Origin: JAITVB01 sp031553805
GTDB lineage: Bacteria > Bacteroidota > Bacteroidia > Bacteroidales > Rikenellaceae
Direction of reading: 5' to 3'
Length of the DNA stretch: 64,000 nucleotides
NCBI GenBank assembly: GCA_031553805.1
Contig: JAVBLC010000004.1
Coordinates: 58,287 to 122,286, forward strand
Every line of letters begins with the position of its first letter. Position 1 is the stretch's first letter. Shown here in pieces: positions 57,264 to 64,000 of this stretch. The notes beneath the pieces were generated by a model. The model was given only the letters and a program-made list of their open reading frames with translations. It did no database searches and was not told the origin of the DNA. Both the position numbers and the translations under genes were made by a program.

Positions 57264-57800
57264 ATGAAAAAATTAATCTTACTTGTGGCCCTCATTTGCG
57301 TAACCACCGGCGCCTGGGCCCAGGAAACACACGCCCAACGTCACGCCGAACGCGTCGAAGAACGCGAAGCCCGGGAGGCTGCCTACAAAAAGTATGTCGA
57401 CTCACTCATCCTGAGCCACGACTACGAATTCCTGCCCCAGACCCTCCAGATGGAAACGGCAGGCCCGCAAATCACCCTGCGCCAAACTGGCCTGTACTAT
57501 ATCGATGTATATCCCGACCGCATCGAGATCCAAATCCCGACCATCAAGGGATATAGCTTTCCCTACCGCCTCGCACCGCTCAAATTTGACGCCCTCTATC
57601 CCCAAAATTACACCGCCGTGCAGGAAGAAAACGGATGGAACATCAAATTCTCAGCCAATGCATTCGACGGAAATACCTATACCTTCGACCTCTTCGTCAA
57701 CTACGCCGGCGGCGAAGTTTCCCTCCGGCTTTCAACCCCTAGCTATAACACCGTCAACTACACCGGCTTCCTCCGCCCCGAAGGCAGCGAAGCTGACTAA
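57264..57800 (+). CDS. DUF4251 periplasmic protein
   Basis: A 178-residue protein with a signal peptide (M-K-K-L-I-L, A-W-A-Q-E). After an Arg/Glu-rich helix (about 25-50) it has the DUF4251 beta pattern: SHDYEFLPQTLQMETAGP, GLYYIDVYPDRIEIQIP, GYSFPYR, the NIKFSANAFDGNTYTFDLFVNYAGG strands and the final SYNTVNYTGFLRP. The family is nearly confined to Bacteroidota and has no known function; structures in it are lipocalin- or BLIP-like. The gene is followed by a compound repeat. Confidence 0.9.
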   Translation: MKKLILLVALICVTTGAWAQETHAQRHAERVEEREAREAAYKKYVDSLILSHDYEFLPQTLQMETAGPQITLRQTGLYYIDVYPDRIEIQIPTIKGYSFPYRLAPLKFDALYPQNYTAVQEENGWNIKFSANAFDGNTYTFDLFVNYAGGEVSLRLSTPSYNTVNYTGFLRPEGSEAD

Positions 57801-57830
57801 CCTCCGCCCGACACACCCGTGCGGAATTGC

Positions 57831-58159
57831 GGTGGAAGGCCTGGGACTGCCGCTTTTTGTAAAAAGCGGCACCAACCGAGGTCGTTGCGTAAGCAACGGG
57901 CGAGCTCAGCGGAACTAAAAACTTTTCTGCGATACTACGTATCGCTTGACCCCCTTGCTTAGTATTAATAAAAGTTTTCAGACAAAGAAAGCCCCTTTTC
58001 TTGATGGCGGTCAAGATTCTGATCGACTAATAAGAAAAGGGGCTTTCTTTGTCTAAAAACCTTTGGTAAGGCCGAGTAACGTAAGTCAGGGGAAACGAAG
58101 TCTCTCACAAAAATTTTTCGGGCGCCTTTTTATGAAAAAGCGCAGTTCTATGCCGTTCA
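57831..58159. repeat. Compound palindromic element, copy 2 (arm X - hairpin - arm Y)
   Basis: About 329 bp in opposite orientation to copy 1 (31317-31588). Left (X): GCCTGGGACTGCCGC, the perfect-but-one palindrome GCCGCTTTTTGTAAAAAGCGGC at 57849-57870, a CCGAGGTCGTTGCG...GGGCGAGCTC insert absent from copy 1, CTTTTCTGCGATACTACGTATCGCTTGACC. Centre: 23-bp arms at 57980-58002 and 58032-58054 with the shared GAAAGCCCC core. Right (Y inverted): CAAAAATTTTTC, the palindrome at 58122-58143, then GCAGTTCTATGCCGTTC, the mirror of copy 1's start. Confidence 0.85.
57980..58054. terminator. 23-bp perfect hairpin at the centre of compound element 2
   Basis: AGACAAAGAAAGCCCCTTTT plus CTT pairs perfectly with 58032-58054. 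The centre is 29 bases. It probably ends transcription of the DUF4251 gene; the next gene is also on the plus strand. Confidence 0.72.
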
Positions 58160-58171
58160 CCGAAAACCTGT

Positions 58172-59500
58172 ATGGCGAAACGGTTGGGATTTATTATCTT
58201 CGCGGGAAAATGGATTGTTTTGAATGAATTAGAAACCCGGCGGGGCCGACATCCTTGGTTTTGGATTCCGACGCTTTATTTTGCGGAGGGGATGCCAAAC
58301 GTGGTGGTGACAACGGTGGCGATCGTGATGTTCAAGTTGTTGGGCATTTCGAATGCCGAGATTGCGTTTTACACCAGTTGGCTGTACCTGCCTTGGGTGG
58401 TGAAACCGCTGTGGAGTCCGCTGGTGGATATTTTCAAGCGCAAGCGGTGGTGGATACTGACGATGCAACTGGCCATCGGCGGATCGTTAGCCGGGGTGGC
58501 GCTGGTGCTGCCGGGGCCGGATTATTTTCGGTATAGCCTTGTTTTCCTTTGGTTGCTGGCATTCAGTTCGGCGACACATGATATTGCGGCCGACGGGTTT
58601 TATATGATCGGCCTGACGTCGAAACAGCAGGCTTATTTCGTGGGCATCCGCAACACGTTCTACCGGATCGCTTCGGTGGCGGGCCAGGGGGGCGTGGTGG
58701 TGCTGGCCGGACGACTGGCGGGCTGGGACCGGATCGGGAATATGCAACTGGCCTGGTCGATCACGTTCGGCATCCTGGCGGTGCTGTTCGCGCTGTTTTT
58801 CCTGTACCACCGGGCGGTTTTGCCGCGTCCGGCGGGCGACGTGGCAGCGCACGCCGACGAAGGGCCGTGGGCGGCCTTCCGCGAAACGTTCGTGTCGTTT
58901 TTCCGCAAACCGGGGATCGGGACGGCGCTGACGTTCATTTTGGTTTACCGCCTGGCCGAATCGCAACTGTTAAAAATCGCTTCGCCGTTCCTGTTGGATG
59001 CACGCGAAGCGGGAGGGCTGGCCCTATCGCCCGAAACATATGGCGTGGTTTACGGCACGATCGGAGTGATCGCCCTGATGGCGGGCGGGATCACCGGCGG
59101 GATCGCCGTTTCGCGGCGGGGGTTGAAGGCTTGGATCTGGTGGATGGCCTGTGCGATGAACTTGCCCAACGTCGTTTACCTTTACATGGCGTTGGCGCAA
59201 CCCGAGTCGTTGGTGACGATTTCGGCTTGTGTGGTGGTCGAGCAGTTTGGTTACGGATTTGGCTTTACGGCGTTTATGCTCTACCTGATCCTCTTTGCCG
59301 AGGGGGCGAGCAAGACGGCCCATTACGCACTTTGCACCGGATTTATGGCGCTGGGCTTGATGCTTCCCGGGATGTTTTCGGGATGGATCCAGGAAGCGGT
59401 GGGTTACGCTAATTTCTTCGTCTGGGTGCTGATCTGCACGATTCCCGGATTTTTGATCATTCGGTTTTTGAAGATTCCGGAGAATTTCGGGAAGTCGTAA
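58172..59500 (+). CDS. MFS transporter, AmpG/PAT-like
   Basis: Up to 442 residues, a twelve-helix major facilitator protein. The first family segment is PWFWIPTLYFAEGMPNVVVTTVAIVMF, followed by TSWLYLPWVVKPLWSPLVD, the A-motif-like KRKRWWIL loop, DIAADGFYMIGL and GLMLPGMFSGWIQEAVGYANFFV near the end. It is close to the AmpG (muropeptide permease)/acetyl-CoA-transporter-like group common in Bacteroidota; the substrate may be an anhydro-muropeptide or sugar. The start is uncertain: ATG 58172 adds 16 residues outside the family and abuts the repeat, while TTG 58220 begins right after a TATCTTCG -7-like box at 58195. Confidence 0.87.
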   Translation: MAKRLGFIIFAGKWIVLNELETRRGRHPWFWIPTLYFAEGMPNVVVTTVAIVMFKLLGISNAEIAFYTSWLYLPWVVKPLWSPLVDIFKRKRWWILTMQLAIGGSLAGVALVLPGPDYFRYSLVFLWLLAFSSATHDIAADGFYMIGLTSKQQAYFVGIRNTFYRIASVAGQGGVVVLAGRLAGWDRIGNMQLAWSITFGILAVLFALFFLYHRAVLPRPAGDVAAHADEGPWAAFRETFVSFFRKPGIGTALTFILVYRLAESQLLKIASPFLLDAREAGGLALSPETYGVVYGTIGVIALMAGGITGGIAVSRRGLKAWIWWMACAMNLPNVVYLYMALAQPESLVTISACVVVEQFGYGFGFTAFMLYLILFAEGASKTAHYALCTGFMALGLMLPGMFSGWIQEAVGYANFFVWVLICTIPGFLIIRFLKIPENFGKS

Positions 59501-59532
59501 ACAGCTGAGGATTTCTCTTAAAATATCTTTGT

Positions 59533-59559
59533 GCGCGGGGCTTGGCCCCGCGCTTTTTT
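59533..59559 (+). terminator. Terminator after the MFS gene
   Basis: GCGCGGGGC-TT-GGCCCCGCGC stem followed by TTTTTTA. The sequence is also the GC module that begins family-A repeats at 4.7 and 51.8 kb. Confidence 0.8.
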
Positions 59560-59755
59560 ATTATGGCTCCCGCGCACAAGAGATTTTATGCACAAGAGGG
59601 ATCACTTACTTGTGCCGGATCAGGCATAAAGATCTCTGGAAAGCGCGGCCTACGCGCATTGGGCTGCGCCGAGGGAGGACTACGCGAGAAAACTGCCGCT
59701 TTTTATAAAAAGCGGCACCAAAAATTTTCAAATAGGACTTTGCTGTAAACCGGCG
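59560..59755 (+). repeat. Family-A modular repeat after the MFS gene
   Basis: The gap of about 260 bp before the TonB gene holds the hairpin AAGAGATTTTATGC...GCATAAAGATCTCT (59576-59638), AGCGCGGCC, the perfect palindrome GCCGCTTTTTATAAAAAGCGGC at 59695-59716, CAAAAATTTTC and the terminal CTTTGCTGTAAAC that ends 8 bp before the TonB-gene stop. Confidence 0.8.
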
Positions 59756-59759
59756 GCTG

Positions 59760-60572
59760 TTAGTTCATCCGGTAGTTGTAGATGATCGTCCCCACCTGCG
59801 GAAAAGGTGCATTCGGATCGGCATTGAACTTCGCCCGTCGCGCAGCGCGCAACGCAGATGCCACCAGTTCGCTGTTGTTGGTCGTCGACCCCACGGAACG
59901 GTAGGCCGCATTCACCACATCGCCATTCTGGTCGACGCGTATTTCAACCATCACACGCCCCTCTTCGCGTACCGAATAATCGGGTTTAGGCAGCGCTCCC
60001 ACAATCGAACGCCCGCTCAGATCAAAAGAAATCCCGCTCGTCCCCAGTCCCGTACCGCTATGGCTGCCGGCCGGATCGCCCGCCAGGTTACCCTGGTTGC
60101 CAGTGCCCCCGGCCACCCCTTCCGATGTCGCCGTACGGCCCGGAGTACGGCCCGGGAACAGCGCGTTCTGGTTCACCTGCCGCGGTTGTTCGGTCGGCGG
60201 TGTGGGCGAGGTGCGGTTGGTCGGCTGGGTCGAAGGCGTCGTGTTCTGGTTCGTCGGACGGCGCGTCGGAGCGATAGCCGGCGTGTCGTCCTGGTCGCTC
60301 GCCAGTACATCCTGCTGCGACGACGCCGGAGAAGACTGCGACGGCGAGGCCGCATTGGCAAACTGGTCGTTCATCGGCAGGTCTTCGTCGCCCCACCCCG
60401 TTTCGCTGTTGCCAAAATTGATCAGGATGCCCTCGCCCGAGACGATCTTGTTGCCCAGGTCGAACGTCAGGAAAAGCGCCAGCAGCAGCCACAACGCCGC
60501 ATAGAGCACGGTGGCCCCTGCCGCTATCGCATTTCCTTTGCTATCCTTTGCCTGGGTTTGGTTCATCGTCAT
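59760..60572 (-). CDS. TonB-like energy-transducing protein
   Basis: A 270-residue protein with one N-terminal membrane anchor (about 15-38, ATVLYAALWLLLALFLTF), a long Pro/Thr/Gln/Ser-rich periplasmic region (about 60-170), and a compact C-terminal TonB-type domain (KPDYSVREEGRVMVEIRVDQNGDVVNAAY ... TTNNSELVASALRAARRAKFNADP). With the ExbD gene (ATGA overlap) and the ExbB gene it forms an energy-coupling complex that drives TonB-dependent receptors such as SusC. The start at 60572 is the ATG overlapping the exbD stop. The usual final Y-x-F-x-L is replaced by an IIYNYRMN end. Confidence 0.88.
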   Translation of the reverse strand: MTMNQTQAKDSKGNAIAAGATVLYAALWLLLALFLTFDLGNKIVSGEGILINFGNSETGWGDEDLPMNDQFANAASPSQSSPASSQQDVLASDQDDTPAIAPTRRPTNQNTTPSTQPTNRTSPTPPTEQPRQVNQNALFPGRTPGRTATSEGVAGGTGNQGNLAGDPAGSHSGTGLGTSGISFDLSGRSIVGALPKPDYSVREEGRVMVEIRVDQNGDVVNAAYRSVGSTTNNSELVASALRAARRAKFNADPNAPFPQVGTIIYNYRMN

Positions 60573-60961
60573 TCCGGGCTTGTCGCCAATATCAACCGGT
60601 AATTGTTGTTTTTGGCGATGTTCATCACTTTGACCACTTCGTCGATCGGCACGCTTTTGTCGCAATGGAGCGACACGGTGGGGTCTTCTTTCCCGGTGAG
60701 CTTGGCCTGCAACTGCGGTTCGAGCTGGTTGAACGCGACGGGAGCGGTTTCGATATAGTAGTGGAGATCAGCCGTGATCGACACGGTCGTATACGGTTTT
60801 TCCTTGAGGTTGTTGCTGCTCTTGGGCAACATCAGTTTCAACGCGTTGGGATTGATAAGCGTCGTCGCCACCATCAGGAAGAGCAGCAGCAGGAACATCA
60901 GGTCGGTCATCGAAGCCGCCCCGAACGAAGTTTCTACTTTTGAGCCTCTCTTGATTGCCAT
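60569..60961 (-). CDS. exbD: ExbD/TolR-family biopolymer transport protein
   Basis: A 130-residue inner-membrane protein: a short cytosolic N-terminus (K-R-G-S-K-V-E), one membrane helix (about 15-36) containing the proton-path Asp in MTDLMFLLLLFLMVATT, and a periplasmic domain (LKLMLPKSSNN, DKSVPIDEVVKVMNIAKNNNYRLILAT). It pairs with the ExbB protein encoded 31 bp upstream to use the proton gradient. Its stop overlaps the TonB-gene start (ATGA). Confidence 0.93.
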   Translation of the reverse strand: MAIKRGSKVETSFGAASMTDLMFLLLLFLMVATTLINPNALKLMLPKSSNNLKEKPYTTVSITADLHYYIETAPVAFNQLEPQLQAKLTGKEDPTVSLHCDKSVPIDEVVKVMNIAKNNNYRLILATSPE

Positions 60962-60992
60962 TTTTCTTGGATTTTTTGTGGGGTGGTGACGG

Positions 60993-61685
60993 TTAGCGTT
61001 TGTCTGCGGGTTGGTTGAGCAGGTCCATGAAAGCGATCGAGTTGGCCTCCATCTGGAAAACCAGCTTTTCGATGCGGGCCACCAGGTAGTTGTAGCCGAA
61101 GTAGGCCGGGATACCGACGATCAGACCGGCCACGGTGGTGATCATCGCGGTATACATCCCGCTGGCCAGGATGGTCATATCGACCGCCCCGCCGGCTTCC
61201 GACATTTTCATAAAAGCCTGTACCATCCCGATCACCGTCCCGAGGAACCCGATCATCGGCGCGCCCCCGGCGATGGTGGCCAGGAACGGCAGCCCGTTTT
61301 CGAGTTTCGACACTTCGAGGTTGGCCACGTTCTCGATCGACGAATTGACGTCGTTCAGCGGACGGCCGATGCGTTCGATGCCCTTTTCGATCATCCGGGC
61401 GATAGGGGTGTCGGTCTCCTTGCACAGGTGGATGGCGGCGTCGATCTTGCCGTCGTAGATATAGTCACGGATGCGGTTGATGAAATTCATATCGAAGTTC
61501 GACGCCTTGCGAATGGCCCAGAAGCGTTCGAAAAAGATAAAAACGGAAGCAGCACCGAGCAGCGCCAGCGGGATCATCAGCCACCCCCCGGCCAGGATCA
61601 ATTCGCCGAAGCCCATCGTTTTTGTTTGTTCTGCCACCTGGGCCACGGTGTCGGCCACTTCTGCCTGTAAGAAGATCGTCATCAT
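60993..61685 (-). CDS. exbB: MotA/TolQ/ExbB proton-channel family protein
   Basis: A 230-residue inner-membrane protein. After a short N-terminal periplasmic stretch come a first helix (about 24-48, LILAGGWLMIPLALLGAASVFIFFERFWAI), a cytosolic domain (about 55-120), and the two helices of the channel: the LPFLATIAGGAPMIGFLGTVIGMVQAF helix pair and TILASGMYTAMITTVAGLIVGIPAYFGYNY. The A-x-x-x-P-x-x-G-L-x-G-T signature appears as APMIGFLGTVIGM. First gene of exbB-exbD-tonB. A full-consensus promoter is at 61738-61768. The ATG at 61685 (MMTIFLQ) is preferred to the upstream in-frame codon. Confidence 0.92.
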   Translation of the reverse strand: MMTIFLQAEVADTVAQVAEQTKTMGFGELILAGGWLMIPLALLGAASVFIFFERFWAIRKASNFDMNFINRIRDYIYDGKIDAAIHLCKETDTPIARMIEKGIERIGRPLNDVNSSIENVANLEVSKLENGLPFLATIAGGAPMIGFLGTVIGMVQAFMKMSEAGGAVDMTILASGMYTAMITTVAGLIVGIPAYFGYNYLVARIEKLVFQMEANSIAFMDLLNQPADKR

Positions 61686-61737
61686 CGTTCGTGAATTTTT
61701 ATTTTTCGAGTTTTTTAGAAACCATATTAAAATCACG

Positions 61738-61768
61738 CAAAGCTACATGATTTTCACCGAATCACAAA
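61738..61768 (-). promoter_or_regulatory. Full-consensus promoter for exbB-exbD-tonB
   Basis: On the minus strand TTTG, a 19-bp spacer and TAGCTTTG, about 52 bp before the exbB start. Confidence 0.8.
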
Positions 61769-61805
61769 CACTTTTACGCACTTTTAATCCGCTTTTAAGG
61801 CCCGG

Positions 61806-61837
61806 TTTGCGCACAAGTCGAAAAACCGTTACTTTTG
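61806..61837 (+). promoter_or_regulatory. Promoter for the DUF4271-hemD pair
   Basis: TTTG at 61806-61809, a 20-bp spacer, TACTTTTG at 61830-61837; divergent from the exbB promoter with 37 bp between them. Confidence 0.75.
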
Positions 61838-61880
61838 TAACGTTTATCCGGCCCCGTTTAGTACCCGTGCGGGCCGACCG

Positions 61881-62777
61881 ATGCCTATGCCGAATCAACC
61901 GACCGATACCCTCGCCCACCCTTCGCCCGTCGGCGGAGCGGGCGTATTGTCCGCCCCGGCCCCCGAGCCCTGGCTCGACTCGGCGGCGCTTTTCGGCCCG
62001 GCCGGCGAGGAAACGTCCTACCGGCCGGCGGGCGATCCGGCCCAGGTATTCGGCCCACGGGCCACGCTCAACCCAGCGCTCAGCACCCGGGCCGAAGCAC
62101 GGCCCACCGGAGCGGCCGATCCGGCCAACCACGCCGCGTTGCAGGGAATGTTTTTCGTCCTGTTTGCAATGTTTGTCCTGCTGGTCTACCGTTTCCGCGG
62201 CTTCGTCCTCGAACTCTTCCCGATCGCGGTCAACGGGTCGCGGATGAACAGCGCGGCACAAGACCGCAGCATCCTGTTCCGGATCTTCATCGGCACGGCG
62301 AACGGGATGGGAATGCTCGCCCTGGTGGCGGCGCTCACCGCCCTCTACCTCGAATCGGGGGCGGGCGATCCTTTCTCCGAGCCGTTCGAATTCTTCAACC
62401 GGGCCGTCGCCCTGGTGATCGCGGCGGCGATCGGCGCCATCTGCCTCTACCGCTACCTGCTCCACCGGCTGATCGTGTGGGTCGTAGGCAGCCGCGAAGT
62501 GATCCGCGAACTGTCAAACCTCAATAAAATCGTCTTCGCCATCGCCTCGGTCATCGGGGTTCCGCTGTTGCTGCTCTTCGGTTTGGATTACGAAACGGGG
62601 GGGGATAGCGTCGCCTATTTTTTAGCTATATTTCTGTCAATCTTTGTGTTATATTATTTCATAGAAACTTTTCGATTCTTTGTCACTCGAAAAATTTCTT
62701 TATTGCAGTGGTTTTCGTACCTTTGCGCCGTCGAATTTCTGCCTGTCAGTTATTTTATACTATTAGTTATCAGGTAG
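61881..62777 (+). CDS. DUF4271 membrane protein
   Basis: A 298-residue protein. The first 85 residues are hydrophilic and Pro/Ala-rich, longer than usual. From about 88 there are six to seven membrane helices (GMFFVLFAMFVLLVYRF; GMGMLALVAALTALYL; ALVIAAAIGAICLYRYLL; IVFAIASVIGVPLLLLFGL; VAYFLAIFLSIFVLYYFIETFRFFVTRKISLLQWFSYLCAVEFLPV). The last segment is the DUF4271 signature. The family occurs in Bacteroidota, nearly always just before hemD, as here (31 bp). Its function is unknown; the context suggests a link to haem synthesis or transport of its precursors. Confidence 0.88.
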   Translation: MPMPNQPTDTLAHPSPVGGAGVLSAPAPEPWLDSAALFGPAGEETSYRPAGDPAQVFGPRATLNPALSTRAEARPTGAADPANHAALQGMFFVLFAMFVLLVYRFRGFVLELFPIAVNGSRMNSAAQDRSILFRIFIGTANGMGMLALVAALTALYLESGAGDPFSEPFEFFNRAVALVIAAAIGAICLYRYLLHRLIVWVVGSREVIRELSNLNKIVFAIASVIGVPLLLLFGLDYETGGDSVAYFLAIFLSIFVLYYFIETFRFFVTRKISLLQWFSYLCAVEFLPVSYFILLVIR

Positions 62778-62808
62778 TCAAGAGGTTAATATAATAACGA
62801 AAAAGGGC

Positions 62809-63744
62809 TTGAAAGTAAAATCCATTCTCGTTTCCCAACCCGCTCCCGGAGCGCAGGAACGATCGCCGTTCGAGGAAGTTATCGCGAAACACCATATCAA
62901 GGTCGATTTCCATCCTTTCATCAAGGTCGAACCGGTCAGTGTCAAGGAATTCCGTTCGCAGCGGGTAGAAATCCTCGCCCACTCGGCGGTCATTTTCACC
63001 AACCGTTCGTCGATCGACCATTTCTTCCGCATCTGCGAAGAGACTCGCACGGTAGTCCCCGAAACGATGAAATATTTTTGCGTGACCGAGGCGGTTGCCC
63101 TCTACCTCCAGAAATACATCGTCTACCGCAAACGGAAGATCTTCTTCGGCAAGGCGACTTTCCCCGAGCTGATGGAGGTGGTGCTCAAACACAAGGAAGA
63201 GCATTTCCTGCTGCCGCTGCCCGACTCGCACAAGCCCGAGATCCCGAAAACGCTCGACAAGCTCAAAATCAAATACGACAAAGTGATCCTCTCGCACACG
63301 GTGAGCGCCGACACAGCGGGGATCGACCTGTCGAAATACGACATCGTGGCCCTCTACAGTCCGTCGGACGTGGCGACACTCGCCGGCAATTTTCCGGGGG
63401 CGGTCAACGGCCGACCGTTGGTTGCCACTTTCGGAAACGGCACTGCCGTAGCGGCTCAGGAAGCCGGGTTTGCCATCAGCGTGCTGGCTCCGACGCCCGA
63501 ATCGCCATCGATGGTCAAGGCGCTCGACACGTTCATCGGCCGCTATAACGCCGGCGAAACGATCGCTCCGGTGGTCGTCGAAAAGCAAACTACCGACCTG
63601 TCACACTTGGCCCCCGACAAGAAAAAAGCCAAGAGCAAAGCAAAAACCACCGCTAAACCGGGAACAAAACCGGCGGCCAAACCCGCGGTGAAAACCACCG
63701 GGCTGGGCACGAAAAAAAGCGTACCCAAGGCGAAAATCGCGTAA
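62809..63744 (+). CDS. hemD: Uroporphyrinogen-III synthase
   Basis: A 311-residue enzyme closing hydroxymethylbilane to uroporphyrinogen III. The bilobal HemD pattern is seen: KSILVSQPAPGAQERSPFEEV, AVIFTNRSSIDHFF, MKYFCVTEAVALYLQKY, VALYSPSDVATLAGNFPG and VATFGNGTAVAAQEAGF. The start is a TTG at 62809, followed by K-V-K-S; no ATG stands near. Compared with the typical length of about 250, a tail of about 45 residues (from 266) rich in Lys, Ala and Pro (KKKAKSKAKTTAKPG...) is added, resembling histone-H1-like repeats and possibly nucleic-acid or membrane-surface binding. No other hem gene is in the window. Confidence 0.9.
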   Translation: MKVKSILVSQPAPGAQERSPFEEVIAKHHIKVDFHPFIKVEPVSVKEFRSQRVEILAHSAVIFTNRSSIDHFFRICEETRTVVPETMKYFCVTEAVALYLQKYIVYRKRKIFFGKATFPELMEVVLKHKEEHFLLPLPDSHKPEIPKTLDKLKIKYDKVILSHTVSADTAGIDLSKYDIVALYSPSDVATLAGNFPGAVNGRPLVATFGNGTAVAAQEAGFAISVLAPTPESPSMVKALDTFIGRYNAGETIAPVVVEKQTTDLSHLAPDKKKAKSKAKTTAKPGTKPAAKPAVKTTGLGTKKSVPKAKIA

Positions 63745-63760
63745 GCTGCGTGATTTTTCA

Positions 63761-63768
63761 TAAATTTG
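63761..63768 (+). promoter_or_regulatory. -7 box for rnpA
   Basis: TAAATTTG, 28 bp before the proposed GTG start. Confidence 0.5.
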
Positions 63769-63796
63769 TCCTGATATAATTTACGCAGGACATCCG

Positions 63797-64000
63797 GTGG
63801 AACCACACGATTACAGTTTTCCGAAACGGCAACGGCTGTGCGGCAAGAAGGCGGTCGACGCCCTTTTTGCCGGCGGCGAGTCGTTTTTTTGCTATACGGT
63901 GCCGGTGGGTTTGCGGGTGGTAAACGCCGGGGGAAAACGGGGCGGGCCAGCAGCCCATAAACAGGCCGAAGCAGCCGGGCGCAACCAAACACACGGGGCC
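63797..64000 (+). CDS. rnpA: Ribonuclease P protein component, 3' end outside window
   Basis: An open frame from a GTG at 63797 runs to the window edge (68 residues). It begins V-E-P-H-D-Y-S-F-P-K-R-Q-R-L-C-G-K-K-A-V-D and continues with ALFAGGESFFCYTVPVGLRVV, the N-terminal pattern of RnpA (F-x-K-x-x-R-L, then K/A-x-x-x-LF-x-x-G-x-S-F). The Arg/Lys helix with the RNR signature would follow beyond the edge. After residue about 42 comes a Gly/Arg/Ala/Gln-rich insertion (GGKRGGPAAHKQAEAAGR) not usual in the family. The order hemD-rnpA is common in Bacteroidota. Confidence 0.82.
   Translation, partial: MEPHDYSFPKRQRLCGKKAVDALFAGGESFFCYTVPVGLRVVNAGGKRGGPAAHKQAEAAGRNQTHGA

Noticed and set aside
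59524..59531. Promoter for a small RNA made of the 59.6-kb repeat
   Set aside because: TATCTTTG is present, but the GC hairpin with a T-run right after it looks like the terminator of the MFS gene, and other copies of the repeat lack the box.

Overview
This 64 kb window is an almost fully coding stretch of a Bacteroidota chromosome. The evidence for that lineage is: repeated TAnnTTTG -7 promoter boxes (three with a full TTTG-N19/20-TAnnTTTG layout); almost no Shine-Dalgarno sequences; and lineage-typical genes and orders such as DUF4251, DUF4271-hemD-rnpA, the SurA-like/LptA-like block next to rsfS-ftsH-cdsA-psd, and a MotA/ExbB-ExbD-TonB set. The high GC content and the pectin and rhamnose genes suggest a gut Bacteroidales, perhaps Rikenellaceae/Alistipes-like. 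That placement is inference. No tRNA, rRNA, CRISPR array, integrase or transposase gene was seen.

Layout. 0-4.3 kb: a truncated outer-membrane protein, then a four-gene corrinoid methyl-transfer operon (B12 protein, two UroD-superfamily methyltransferases, a MetH-type reactivation protein). 4.3-6.4 kb: a small lipoprotein, L-rhamnose mutarotase and an MscS channel. 6.4-9.0 kb (minus): an isolated phage-tail-like trio whose central protein is a collagen-like stalk carrying a seven-fold propeller-like repeat. 9.2-11.4 kb: bacterioferritin, an NlpE-like lipoprotein, rmlD. 11.5-15.4 kb (minus): a TPR protein and gyrA. 16-19.5 kb (minus): galE and a Nat-type ABC exporter. 19.6-21 kb: manA and dCMP deaminase. 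21.5-25.9 kb (minus): aldo/keto reductase, GH3, a small ferredoxin-fold-like protein, nadC. 26.1-31.3 kb: ilvD-ilvB-ilvN-ilvC behind a long structured leader. 31.6-33.9 kb (minus): metY and obgE. 34.2-46.1 kb: asnA, CPBP protease, periplasmic folding proteins, an LptA-like protein, rsfS, ftsH, cdsA, psd, an AI-2E family protein. 46.2-48.5 kb (minus): thioredoxin lipoprotein, rlmN, aqpZ. 48.8-56.3 kb: a pectin/rhamnogalacturonan group (GH105, GH28, esterase, secreted Gfo/Idh protein) with tspO between. 56.5-59.5 kb: lipoprotein, DUF4251, MFS transporter. 59.8-61.7 kb (minus): TonB, ExbD, ExbB. 61.9-64 kb: DUF4271, hemD and the start of rnpA.

The least explained content is intergenic. A GC-rich palindrome family lies between the promoter and the start codon of at least four genes (asnA, the lipoprotein gene at 36.4 kb, rlmN, the lipoprotein gene at 56.5 kb). 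A second, modular family of nested palindromes fills almost every convergent or long gap. Two of its copies, at 31.3 and 57.8 kb, are full compound elements in opposite orientation built around perfect 23-27 bp hairpin arms. Together with the corrinoid operon and the collagen/propeller trio, these are the best candidates for undescribed biology.
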